The notes under the pieces are model-generated. The model was not told where the DNA came from, ran no database searches, and saw only the letters and a program-made list of their open reading frames with translations. A DNA stretch of 64,000 bases from Proteiniclasticum ruminis DSM 24773 (GTDB taxonomy: Bacteria; Bacillota; Clostridia; Clostridiales; Clostridiaceae), in the NCBI RefSeq assembly GCF_000701905.1, contig NZ_JNKC01000006.1, forward strand, positions 62,001-126,000, written 5' to 3'. How positions within the stretch are numbered: position 1 is the stretch's first letter; every line of letters begins with the position of its first letter. Below are positions 26,926 through 35,424 of the stretch, piece after piece. A program made the position numbers and the translations under genes.

Positions 26926-27366
26926 ATGATTGTAAACAACATAGATGTTTACCTTCGCGAGAAGGGGGTTAAGCCTTCTTATCAGCGAAAGAGAATTTTT
27001 GAATATATGATGCATCACCACAATCATCCATCCGTAAACGACATTTACGAAGCGCTGATTCATGAGATTCCTACATTGAGCAAAGCTACGGTGTACAATA
27101 CCATGAATCTATTCCTGGAGCATAAACTCATTGAAGTGCTGCCCATTGACAGCAATGAAGCCAGATATGACGTCTATAATCCCAAGGAGCACGGGCATTT
27201 CAAATGTGATGTCTGCGGCAAGATCTTTGATGTGAACATCAAGGTCAATGTGGATGAGCTGTCAGATGATCTTCATGGATTCAAGGTGGATCAGGAAATC
27301 TACAACTTCCGAGGCACCTGCAAAGAATGTATGGCGCTGGAGACAGAAGAAGCAAAGGTCATGTAG
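26926..27366 (+). CDS. Fur-family transcriptional regulator
   Basis: A 146-residue metalloregulator. The N-terminal winged helix has KPSYQRKRIFEYM and TVYNTMNLFLE (DNA recognition); the C-terminal domain has HGHFKCDVCGK and CKECM, the paired CxxC motifs of the structural zinc site. ATG 26926 is chosen because GAGGTGA lies 7 bases upstream; GTG 26917 is inside that site. It is a second Fur-family gene in the window. Whether it senses iron, zinc or peroxide is uncertain. Confidence 0.9.
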   Translation: MIVNNIDVYLREKGVKPSYQRKRIFEYMMHHHNHPSVNDIYEALIHEIPTLSKATVYNTMNLFLEHKLIEVLPIDSNEARYDVYNPKEHGHFKCDVCGKIFDVNIKVNVDELSDDLHGFKVDQEIYNFRGTCKECMALETEEAKVM

Positions 27367-27378
27367 TAAATTTTAAAG

Positions 27379-27413
27379 CAGAGTGAAAGATCAGATCTTT
27401 CCTCTGTTTTTTT
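27379..27413 (+). terminator. Terminator of the fur-type gene
   Basis: CAGAG-t-GAAAGAT, loop CAG, ATCTTTC-c-CTCTG (27379-27406), then seven T's. Confidence 0.85.
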
Positions 27414-27556
27414 ACGCTCCTTTTTAAAGAAGCGTATGTTCGGCGATTCAATAACTGTAAATTCAGGACTTTCTAAGAACTTTTTCAGATGGAAACACCA
27501 CTTCCTGTGGTACAGTAAGAGAAAGTATAAAATTACAAGAAATGCAGGTGACAGAG

Positions 27557-28231
27557 ATGAATACAATTCTACTGGTGGAAGATGACAAGGCCATTGTAGA
27601 GAACTTGGTGGAAATTCTGAAAAGAGAAGGCTACAGGGTGGAGAATGCGAAGGGACAGCAGGAAGCGCTGGAGCTTCTGCCGCTTTTTTCATTTGATTTG
27701 TGTCTTCTGGATATTTCTCTTTCAGAAGGCAATGGCTTTGCGTTATGCAGAGCCATCAAAGACAAGGAGCCAGACCTTCCGGTGATCTTTCTTACAGCTT
27801 CTGGAGATGAGTACAGTGTCGTAGCAGGGTTTGACATGGGAGCCGATGACTATGTGAAAAAACCTTTCCGGCCCATGGAGCTTCTTTCCAGAATCAAAAA
27901 TGTGCTCCGAAGAAGCGGGAAAGCGCAAAGCGTGGTGGAAATACGGCACCTTTCTGTGGATACAGTAAAAGGTACAGTGAGGAAAAGTGGAGAAGAGGTG
28001 TTTTTGTCAGCCCTGGAGTATCGGCTTCTTCTGGTGTTTCTTTCCCATAAAGGTATGATTTTGTCACGGTCAAAACTTCTGGAGGAGATTTGGGATGCGG
28101 CGGGAGACTTTGTCAGTGACAATACCCTGACGGTGTACATCAAGAGGCTCCGGGAGAAAATCGAAGAGGACCCTCAGAATCCCGAGATCATCAAAACAGT
28201 GCGGGGCCTAGGCTATAAGGTAGAAGAATGA
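27557..28231 (+). CDS. OmpR-family response regulator
   Basis: A 224-residue regulator with a receiver domain (ILLVEDD at the N-terminus, phospho-acceptor Asp52 in LCLLDISL, TAS and KKPF switch residues) and an OmpR/PhoB winged helix (about 130-224, ending TVRGLGYKVEE). ATG 27557 follows AGGTGA; an in-frame ATG at 27542 has no ribosome site. It overlaps the kinase start and precedes a MacB/FtsX ABC transporter that it probably controls. Confidence 0.92.
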   Translation: MNTILLVEDDKAIVENLVEILKREGYRVENAKGQQEALELLPLFSFDLCLLDISLSEGNGFALCRAIKDKEPDLPVIFLTASGDEYSVVAGFDMGADDYVKKPFRPMELLSRIKNVLRRSGKAQSVVEIRHLSVDTVKGTVRKSGEEVFLSALEYRLLLVFLSHKGMILSRSKLLEEIWDAAGDFVSDNTLTVYIKRLREKIEEDPQNPEIIKTVRGLGYKVEE

Positions 28232-29232
28232 TGAAGATTTTTCGGAATAAGGAAATCCGTGTTCTACTTCTTTTTCAGTGTCTGCTTCTTGCAGCGCTGC
28301 TCACCCTGACTGTGTTCTTTCCGGAGAAGGCTTTTCTGATTCTTGCCCTCTATGGATGTGCTTCAATGATGTCTTATCTCTACTTCACCGGCAGAAGATA
28401 TAAAAAGATTGATCTGCTTACAAAGGAAGTGGACCAGGTGCTCTTCCAGGACCAGTTCACCCCCATCTCCCAGTATGAGGAAGGGGAGCTCTCCATCTTA
28501 AGGACTCAGATTCATAAGATGAATCTGAAGCTTCAGGAAAACCAGAGCGCTCTTCATAAAGAGAAGGTCCATCTGGTGGAAGCTCTTCAAGACATCTCCC
28601 ATCAGGTGCGGACGCCTTTAACGACTCTCTTTCTCCTGGCTGAACGGATGAAGGAAGAGGATCTTCCAGTCAATAGAAGACGGAGTCTTCTTCAGGAAGA
28701 GGTGCGTCACCTTCGCCAGATTGACTGGCTCATCGGGTCTCTTCTTAAAATGGCGAAGCTGGATGCAGATACGGCTGTTTTTGAAAAGAAGGAAGTCCAG
28801 GTAAAAGACCTTCTGCTCAAGGCGCTGGATCCCTTGCGGATTCCTTTGGAGCTGAGAGATCAGGAGGTGCTTCTTCACCTGGAGGAAGGAGCTTCTTTCA
28901 TGGGAGATCTTTCCTGGAGCGCAGAGGCACTGACGAACCTTCTGAAAAATGCCATAGAGCATATGGAACCTGGAAAGAAAATACTTGTGGAAGCCCGGGA
29001 AAATGTACTGTTTACTGAGGTGGTCATTAAGGATGAAGGACCAGGCATACCAGAAGAGGACCTGCCCCATCTTTTCGAGCGGTTCTATAAAGGCAAAAAT
29101 GCCAAGGAGAACAGCGTGGGCATTGGACTTGCGCTGTCCCGCATGATCCTCATAAAGCAGAACGGAACATTGAAGGCGGAAAATGCCTTGGAGGGCGGCG
29201 CGAAGTTCACCTTGAGAATCTATAAATCATAA
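28228..29232 (+). CDS. Sensor histidine kinase, intramembrane-sensing type
   Basis: A 334-residue kinase. Two adjacent N-terminal spans (about 11-30 and 35-53) are separated by only about four residues, so there is practically no extracellular sensor. A HisKA domain follows with ISHQVRTPL (His125), then the ATPase with N-box NLLKNAIEHM, DEGPGIPEEDLPHLFERFYK and GIGLALS. Such intramembrane kinases commonly work with ABC transporters as co-sensors of cell-wall-active peptides. The start overlaps the regulator's stop. Confidence 0.9.
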   Translation: MMKIFRNKEIRVLLLFQCLLLAALLTLTVFFPEKAFLILALYGCASMMSYLYFTGRRYKKIDLLTKEVDQVLFQDQFTPISQYEEGELSILRTQIHKMNLKLQENQSALHKEKVHLVEALQDISHQVRTPLTTLFLLAERMKEEDLPVNRRRSLLQEEVRHLRQIDWLIGSLLKMAKLDADTAVFEKKEVQVKDLLLKALDPLRIPLELRDQEVLLHLEEGASFMGDLSWSAEALTNLLKNAIEHMEPGKKILVEARENVLFTEVVIKDEGPGIPEEDLPHLFERFYKGKNAKENSVGIGLALSRMILIKQNGTLKAENALEGGAKFTLRIYKS

Positions 29233-29240
29233 AATCATCC

Positions 29241-29280
29241 CATGACCCGAAAGTGACGGAACTGTCACTTTCGGGTCATG
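29241..29280. repeat. Long perfect hairpin between kinase and ABC transporter
   Basis: Arms 29241-29257 and 29264-29280 are perfect 17-bp inverted repeats (core GACCCGAAAGTGAC) with a 6-base loop. No T tract follows, so it is not a classical terminator; it could be an operator or an mRNA processing/attenuation structure. Confidence 0.7.
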
Positions 29281-29334
29281 AAGCTGTAAGGTTCAGTTTG
29301 TATACTGATAGTATCAAGAAAAGTGGAGGAACCT

Positions 29335-30018
29335 ATGGAAATTTTAAAAGTAGAACATCTCACCAAAACCTATGGCGAGGGAAATAATATGGTGAAAGCT
29401 TTGGACGATGTATCTTTTTCTGTGGAGAAAGGGGATTTTGTCGCCATCATCGGACCTTCGGGTTCTGGAAAATCCACCCTGCTGCATATTCTGGGCGGTG
29501 TGGATCAGCCTACTTCTGGGAAGGTGTTTATGGATGGAGCAGATGTATATGCTCAAAATGACGAGAAACTTGCCATCTTCAGAAGAAGACAGGTAGGACT
29601 CATCTATCAGTTCTACAACCTTATTCCGGTATTGAATGTGACGGAGAACATGACGCTTCCTGTTCTTATGGACGGCAGAGAGGTGAGCGGAGAGAGGCTC
29701 ACAGAGCTCACAGAAACCCTGGGACTAAAGGGGCGTGAGAATCATCTGCCAAATCAGCTTTCAGGCGGACAGCAGCAAAGAGTGTCCATAGGACGAGCTC
29801 TGATGAATGCGCCTGCTGTGGTACTGGCCGATGAGCCCACCGGAAATCTGGATTCTAAGAACAGTCAGGAGATTATCTCTCTTTTGAAGGAATCCAACAA
29901 GAAATACAATCAGACACTGATTCTCATCACCCATGATGAGAACATCGCACTGCAGGCCAACAGAATCTTAAGCATCGAGGATGGAAAAATTGTCCGGGAT
30001 GAGGTGGTAAGAAGATGA
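29335..30018 (+). CDS. ABC transporter ATP-binding protein (MacB/LolD type)
   Basis: A 227-residue ATPase: Walker [10 protein letters not shown] (about 38-46), signature [15 protein letters not shown], Walker [14 protein letters not shown] and switch THDE, all typical of the MacB/LolD/FtsE class. ATG 29335 follows GGAGG; a GTG at 29323 overlaps that site. Its stop overlaps the permease start (ATGA). It would drive mechanotransmission by the FtsX-type permease. Confidence 0.93.
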   Translation: MEILKVEHLTKTYGEGNNMVKALDDVSFSVEKGDFVAIIGPSGSGKSTLLHILGGVDQPTSGKVFMDGADVYAQNDEKLAIFRRRQVGLIYQFYNLIPVLNVTENMTLPVLMDGREVSGERLTELTETLGLKGRENHLPNQLSGGQQQRVSIGRALMNAPAVVLADEPTGNLDSKNSQEIISLLKESNKKYNQTLILITHDENIALQANRILSIEDGKIVRDEVVRR

Positions 30019-32666
30019 ATATCCTTCACCGGGTGACCCTGGAAAACCTCAAGAAAAATAAAGTCCGAACCTTTGTGACCATCATCGGCATCATTTTATC
30101 TGTTTCGCTATTTACAGCGGTCACAAGCTCCGTGTACAGCCTTCAGACCTATATTCTGGAGGTGGTGAAGGAGCAGGAGGGCGATTACCATGGCGGTGTT
30201 TATGAAGCCAGCGCCAAAGATCTGGAACAAGTAGTGCCCCATGAGAAAGTGAAAAGCACCGTGATGCTTCAGAACCTGGGTTATGCCAAGGTGGAAGGGA
30301 TCAAGAATGACTACAAGCCCTATATTTATGTGGGGGCCATGGGAGAAGGATTTTCTGAAACCATGCCCGTGCATGTGACCAGTGGCAGGCTCCCTGAAAA
30401 CAGCAAGGAAATTCTCCTTCCAGAGCACCTGGGGGATAACGGCGGTCTTCGCTACAAGGAGGGAGAAGTGCTTTCTCTCTCTTTAGGACAAAGAGTGTAC
30501 GAAGGAGAACAGGCCTATCAGAACATGGCGCTCCTTGTGGGAGAAGAGCTTACAGACCTTCAAGTGAGAACTTATAAGGTGGTAGGGTTTTACGAAAGAC
30601 CTTCCTTTGAGCGGCAGGATGCACCAGGATATACGGCCCTTACGATGCCAGACGGTGCAGGCCCTGATTCTTTTCAGGCGTATTTTCAGATTGAACCAAT
30701 GAAAGACACCTATACGTTCATGGAAGCTTCCTTCCCCAATACGTCCATCACCTACAACAATGATCTCTTAAGATACAGCGGAAGCTCCAACGAGAACAAC
30801 TTGAACTCAGTACTCTACAGCATGGTGGCGGTGCTTTCTCTCATCATCATGTTCGGTTCTGTATCTCTTATTTACAATGCGTTCTCCATCTCCATCAGTG
30901 AGCGGACAAAGCAGTATGGACTGTTGAAGTCCATGGGCGCAACCCGGAAACAGATCATGAACAGCGTATTTTTTGAAGCTCTGATATTAAGCGCAGTAGG
31001 CATTCCTTTAGGAATTCTTCTTGGTATTGTGGGGATTGGCCTGACTTTCTTCTTCTCGAAGAATCTCTTCTTGAATCTCTGGCAGGCCGGCGTAAAGACA
31101 GAACTGGTTCTAAGAATCGGATGGACACCACTTCTTGTGGCACTCATTCTGGGCCTGGCCACTGTTCTGATTTCAGCATATATCCCTGCCAAGAAAGCAG
31201 CAGGCGTTTCCGCCATCGATGCCATCCGTCTTTCTAAAGACATCCGCATCGATCCCAAAAGAGTGAAGACTTCAAAAATCACCTATAAACTCTTCGGATT
31301 CAGCGGTCTACTGGCAGCAAAGAATTTCAAGAGAAACAGAAGAAAATACCGGGCAACGGTAGTCTCCCTCTTCATGAGCATCGTTCTCTTCATTTCCGCC
31401 TCCAGCTTCACTGCGTATATCGAGCGTGGCATGAGCGAGGTGATGAGGGAGAAGGGGTATGATATTACCTACACCATTTTCCCCGAAGATTACAATGCAG
31501 AAGAGCTGCGGGATCTTCTCGGCAAGACGGAAGGTGTGGAGAAAAAGGCTCTTGTCTATAACCGCTCCTTTATGGAAGCATCACTTCCGAAAGAGCTGGT
31601 GACAGACCGATACCTGGAAGTGACAAAGGACATGGAGCTGAGACCCTATGTGGAGGAAAGCCAAAAGTCCATGATGTATGTGAATCTCACTTTTCTGGAT
31701 GAGGAGAATTATGAGGCGCTCATCAAAGACAATGGTCTGGATGAGAATAAATATCTCAAAGTGGAAGATGTGCCCGCACTTTATTACGGGCAAGGAAGCT
31801 TCTATAATTACGACACCAATAAATATGTGACCTTCGAGCCACTGAAATCAGGCAGCTTTACCATGGAGCTCTATGAACTGAAGAGCTTTGGAGACAGCAT
31901 CTACTATACAGGCGAGATGAAGGATGGGCAGCTGGTCTACAGAGACCAGGAAGAAAACGAGGTGCTGAAGAGTCTTGGAGAAGCCCTGACGGTGAAAGAG
32001 GTCTTTGTGGGCGACCGGATTCATACCCTCCCCATGGCCCATTTCAATGACTCCCATGAGCTGAAAATGTTCTTTCCTCTCCATATGATGGACTCCATCA
32101 TGTCAGTAGAGGAAAACAGACCCATGGAGCTGTTCTTCAAGAGCAAAAACCATAAGGCCACCTATGAAGAAATGGTGGAGACTTTGGAAGGACTTTCCCT
32201 TCCCACCCAAAGGCTCACAAATCATGGCGCTTACCTGGAGCAGGAGCGGTCTATGATCACTGTGGTGAACATCTTCTCCTATGGGTTCATCATCCTCATA
32301 TCTCTCATCGCTGCAGCCAATGTCTTCAACACCATCTCCACAAACATCCAATTGAGGCGGCGGGAGTTTGCCATGCTGAAAGCAGTGGGCATGACGAGGA
32401 AAGCCTTTGACAAGATGATGCGCTTTGAAAGTATGCTGTATGGTGTAAAAAGTATCCTCTATGGTATCCCTGTGGCCATTGGGATGACGTACCTCATTTA
32501 TATGTCCATGAGAGGTGGCATAGAGTTTGACTTCTTCTTGCCTTGGACAGCCCTCTTCATTGCCGTGGGCAGCGTGTTTGTTGTGGTATTTGCCACCAGC
32601 CGGTATGCCATGGAAAAGGTGCATAAGGACAATCCGGTGGATGCACTGAAAAATGAAAATCTCTAA
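30015..32666 (+). CDS. FtsX-like ABC transporter permease, two-module
   Basis: An 883-residue permease with an N-terminal span (about 20-40), a large extracellular domain, three spans (about 265-400) with the FtsX pattern SISERTKQYGLLKSMGAT, a second leading span and extracellular domain (about 450-750), and three final spans with QLRRREFAMLKAVGMTRK. The duplicated FtsX layout resembles peptide-resistance and detoxification exporters in Firmicutes. It differs from BceB, which has ten spans and one large domain. Encoded next to a two-component system, it likely gives antimicrobial resistance or signalling. Confidence 0.9.
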   Translation: MNILHRVTLENLKKNKVRTFVTIIGIILSVSLFTAVTSSVYSLQTYILEVVKEQEGDYHGGVYEASAKDLEQVVPHEKVKSTVMLQNLGYAKVEGIKNDYKPYIYVGAMGEGFSETMPVHVTSGRLPENSKEILLPEHLGDNGGLRYKEGEVLSLSLGQRVYEGEQAYQNMALLVGEELTDLQVRTYKVVGFYERPSFERQDAPGYTALTMPDGAGPDSFQAYFQIEPMKDTYTFMEASFPNTSITYNNDLLRYSGSSNENNLNSVLYSMVAVLSLIIMFGSVSLIYNAFSISISERTKQYGLLKSMGATRKQIMNSVFFEALILSAVGIPLGILLGIVGIGLTFFFSKNLFLNLWQAGVKTELVLRIGWTPLLVALILGLATVLISAYIPAKKAAGVSAIDAIRLSKDIRIDPKRVKTSKITYKLFGFSGLLAAKNFKRNRRKYRATVVSLFMSIVLFISASSFTAYIERGMSEVMREKGYDITYTIFPEDYNAEELRDLLGKTEGVEKKALVYNRSFMEASLPKELVTDRYLEVTKDMELRPYVEESQKSMMYVNLTFLDEENYEALIKDNGLDENKYLKVEDVPALYYGQGSFYNYDTNKYVTFEPLKSGSFTMELYELKSFGDSIYYTGEMKDGQLVYRDQEENEVLKSLGEALTVKEVFVGDRIHTLPMAHFNDSHELKMFFPLHMMDSIMSVEENRPMELFFKSKNHKATYEEMVETLEGLSLPTQRLTNHGAYLEQERSMITVVNIFSYGFIILISLIAAANVFNTISTNIQLRRREFAMLKAVGMTRKAFDKMMRFESMLYGVKSILYGIPVAIGMTYLIYMSMRGGIEFDFFLPWTALFIAVGSVFVVVFATSRYAMEKVHKDNPVDALKNENL

Positions 32667-32682
32667 GGAACAAGGTTTTGTT

Positions 32683-32721
32683 GAAAAGTCTCTGGAATCT
32701 AAAGGGTTTCAGAGACTTTTC
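32683..32721 (+). terminator. Hairpin terminator after the ABC permease
   Basis: Perfect 12-bp arms 32683-32694 and 32710-32721 (GAAAAGTCTCTG and its complement). The T run is short and inside the arm. Confidence 0.6.
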
Positions 32722-32810
32722 TATATAAAAATGAAAAAGACCACTGACAAAGCAAAAGAAAAAATGATACACTATACTTTAGTTTAGTAAGAGAAAGTAG
32801 GGTGAGCGTA

Positions 32811-33686
32811 TTGAAAAATGTGAAGGGAGAAGTGGGACTCCTTTTGGTCTCCATCATATGGGGATCCGGATTCATAGCCAGTGCCATTGGCCTGGGCTAT
32901 CTGACAACTTATGAGACCTTAGCAGGAAGATTTTTCGTGGCAACACTTCTTCTGGGCTTTATGACTTTTAAAAAGATGCGGAGGATCCCTATCCGTACGC
33001 TGAAAAACGGTGTTCTTCTGGGGGTGTTTCTCTATGCATCCTTTCTGCTCCAGACGCTGGGGCTGGAACTCACCACTCCATCGAAAAACGCCTTTCTCAC
33101 CGCAGTGAATGTGGCGGTGGTGCCCTTCATCGGGGTGCTGTTTCACGGTCATACCCTGAATAAAAAAGATGTGGTCCGGGCAACCATCGCCATGATCGGG
33201 GTAGGACTCATCTCCTTCCAGTGGTCTGGTGCAGTGAATTTCGGAGATGTCTTAAGCTTCCTCTGCGCGTTCACCTTTGCCTTGCATATTTTTTACACAG
33301 GAACCTATGCGAAGGAGGATGATGCCATTGCGCTGACCTTTGTGCAGATGGGCACTTCCTTTATTCTTTCCTTTGCCAGTGTCCTGTACCGAGGAGACCA
33401 CATTCTGGGACATGATCCCAGAGGGTACCTGGCGGTGCTCTATCTTGGAATTTTCAGCACCACCATCTGCTTCCTCATGATGACCATCTCTCAGAAACAT
33501 ACAAAGCCTTCCAGAGCGGCGGTGATCATGTCCACAGAGAGCCTTTTTGCCATGGTGTTCTCCATTCTGATTCTGAAAGAAGTGGTGACTTTCCGGATGA
33601 TTCTGGGTGTGCTGGTGATTTTCACAGCCATCATTCTGCCGGAGAAAAAAGAACAGCAAGATGCATTGGAAGAGACGGCTTCATAG
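32811..33686 (+). CDS. EamA/DMT-family permease
   Basis: A 291-residue membrane protein with ten predicted spans in two similar five-span halves (EamA repeats), with typical blocks SIIWGSGFIAS at the N-terminus and MSTESLFAMVFSILILKE near the C-terminus. Family members export metabolites or amino acids; the substrate is unknown. TTG 32811 is favoured because AGGGTGA lies 6 bases upstream; GTG 32802 overlaps this site. Stand-alone gene ending at a strong terminator. Confidence 0.85.
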   Translation: MKNVKGEVGLLLVSIIWGSGFIASAIGLGYLTTYETLAGRFFVATLLLGFMTFKKMRRIPIRTLKNGVLLGVFLYASFLLQTLGLELTTPSKNAFLTAVNVAVVPFIGVLFHGHTLNKKDVVRATIAMIGVGLISFQWSGAVNFGDVLSFLCAFTFALHIFYTGTYAKEDDAIALTFVQMGTSFILSFASVLYRGDHILGHDPRGYLAVLYLGIFSTTICFLMMTISQKHTKPSRAAVIMSTESLFAMVFSILILKEVVTFRMILGVLVIFTAIILPEKKEQQDALEETAS

Positions 33687-33735
33687 AAAGTTTATAAGTT
33701 TTGAGGGACCGTTGTACGGTATTATTGACGCCATT

Positions 33736-33780
33736 AAAGCTCTTTTGTCGCATCTTGTGTGACAAAAGAGCTTTATCTTT
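33736..33780 (+). terminator. Terminator of the EamA gene
   Basis: Perfect 14-bp arms (33736-33749 and 33761-33774, AAAGCTCTTTTGTC and complement), followed by ATCTTTT. Confidence 0.8.
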
Positions 33781-33783
33781 TGA

Positions 33784-33812
33784 TTGTTTCACAAATGAAA
33801 ACGTACTACACT
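33784..33812 (+). promoter_or_regulatory. Promoter of the mannitol operon with cre-like site
   Basis: TTGTTT (33784-33789), 17 bp, TACACT (33807-33812). The spacer holds ATGAAAACGTACTACA (33795-33810), which matches the left half of a CcpA cre site but has a one-base offset on the right. The 135-bp leader to mtlA shows no structure I can name. Confidence 0.5.
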
Positions 33813-33947
33813 AAGAATATAAAAGAAAAACAAATGATAAATCATGATTCTCTAATCCGGATGAGATCAAGAACTGTCGCTGTTTCTTGTTTTCAACTGA
33901 CTGATCATCAGAGAGAAAACAGTAGTACTTTGAAATGGAGGATTAAA

Positions 33948-35354
33948 ATGGAAAAATCTGGAACAAAAGCCGGGATTCAGAAGTTTGGTGCATATCTTTC
34001 CGGTATGGTTATGCCAAACATCTCCGCATTCATCGCCTGGGGACTTATAACTGCATTATTTATCGAAACAGGCTGGCTGCCCAATGAAAAACTTGCTGCA
34101 ATGGTTGGCCCAATGATTACGTATCTTCTGCCTCTTCTCATTGCCTATACAGGTGGTAAAATGGTATATGATCACCGTGGAGGCGTAGTAGGCGCTACTG
34201 CTGCCATGGGTGTTATTGTAGGTACAAGCGTGCCAATGTTCCTTGGCGCTATGATGATGGGACCTCTTGCAGCGTTCCTCATCAAGAAAATCGACAAAAT
34301 GCTGGAAGGCGGCGTCAAGGCTGGATTCGAAATGCTGATCAATAACTTCACAGCTGGAATTCTGGCCACCATCCTTGCCATTGCTGGTTTTTTTGTCATC
34401 GGACCTGTGGTGGAAGCTTTGAACAACTTCCTGGCTTCCGGTGTAGACGCCATCATCAATCTTGGTGTTCTGCCTCTGGTACATCTTTTCGTAGAACCTG
34501 CCAAGGTGCTGTTCCTGAACAACGCCATCAATCATGGTATTTTCACACCACTGGGTGCTCAGCAGGCTGCTGAAGCTGGAAAGTCCATCATCTTTATGCT
34601 GGAATCCAATCCAGGACCAGGACTTGGTATTCTCCTTGCATACATGTTCTTTGGAAAGGGTCTTTCCAAAGCGTCTGCTTCTAGTGCTTCTATCATTCAT
34701 TTCCTGGGCGGTATCCATGAAATATACTTCCCATACATCCTGATGAAGCCAATTCTGATTGTTGCGGCCATGGCCGGTGGTGCTGCTGGTACTCTGACCT
34801 TCTCCCTGCTGGGGGTTGGACTGAATGCTGCTCCTTCACCAGGATCCATCTTCGCCTACATTGCCATGACACCAAGAAGCGACTTCTTTGGTATGTTCCT
34901 GGGTGTAGCGGTTGCTACTGCAGTTTCCTTTGCGGTTGCTGCGGCCATCCTGAAGAGCTCCAAGGGAAAAGAAGAAGATCTGGAGTCTGCTGTGACTAAG
35001 ATGGAAGAAATGAAGGGTAAAGAAAGCTCCGTTAGAGGCACATTCGTGTCTTCAGCTAAGAGCTACAAAGACGTGAAGAAGATCATCTTCGCTTGTGATG
35101 CAGGTATGGGATCCAGCGCCATGGGTGCTTCTATCCTGAAGAAGAAAGTCAAGGAAGCCGGTATCACAGATGTGGATGTGACAAACCTTGCCATCAACAA
35201 TCTGCCTTCTGATGTGGATCTTGTGGTTACCCATAAGGATCTCACCGATAGAGCAGTGAAGATGGTGCCAGGAGCCATCCATGTATCCGTGGACAACTTC
35301 CTGGGATCAAGCAAATATGAGGACATCGTGTCAGAACTGAAAAAGACAAGATAA
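33948..35354 (+). CDS. mtlA: Mannitol-specific PTS enzyme IICB
   Basis: A 468-residue transporter. The IIC membrane domain (about 1-340) starts GIQKFGAYLSGMVMPNISAF and contains GGIHEIYFPYILMKP, the conserved mannitol IIC motif; the IIB domain (about 375-468) has the phospho-cysteine in FACDAGMGSSAMG. It imports mannitol as mannitol-1-phosphate, with IIA supplied by the separate mtlF gene. ATG 33948 follows GGAGG at good spacing; an upstream in-frame extension is not family-like. First gene of mtlA-R-F-D. Confidence 0.95.
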   Translation: MEKSGTKAGIQKFGAYLSGMVMPNISAFIAWGLITALFIETGWLPNEKLAAMVGPMITYLLPLLIAYTGGKMVYDHRGGVVGATAAMGVIVGTSVPMFLGAMMMGPLAAFLIKKIDKMLEGGVKAGFEMLINNFTAGILATILAIAGFFVIGPVVEALNNFLASGVDAIINLGVLPLVHLFVEPAKVLFLNNAINHGIFTPLGAQQAAEAGKSIIFMLESNPGPGLGILLAYMFFGKGLSKASASSASIIHFLGGIHEIYFPYILMKPILIVAAMAGGAAGTLTFSLLGVGLNAAPSPGSIFAYIAMTPRSDFFGMFLGVAVATAVSFAVAAAILKSSKGKEEDLESAVTKMEEMKGKESSVRGTFVSSAKSYKDVKKIIFACDAGMGSSAMGASILKKKVKEAGITDVDVTNLAINNLPSDVDLVVTHKDLTDRAVKMVPGAIHVSVDNFLGSSKYEDIVSELKKTR

Positions 35355-35424
35355 AGTAATAGAAGGGGGGAGCCGTTGCAGATTCTTGCAAGGGCTTTCC
35401 CGTATATAAGGAGGTGTGGTGTAG

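Noticed and set aside
34056-34718. 220-codon minus-strand frame opposite mtlA
   Set aside because: Shadow of the mtlA reading frame; His/Ser/Gln-rich and without a start signal.
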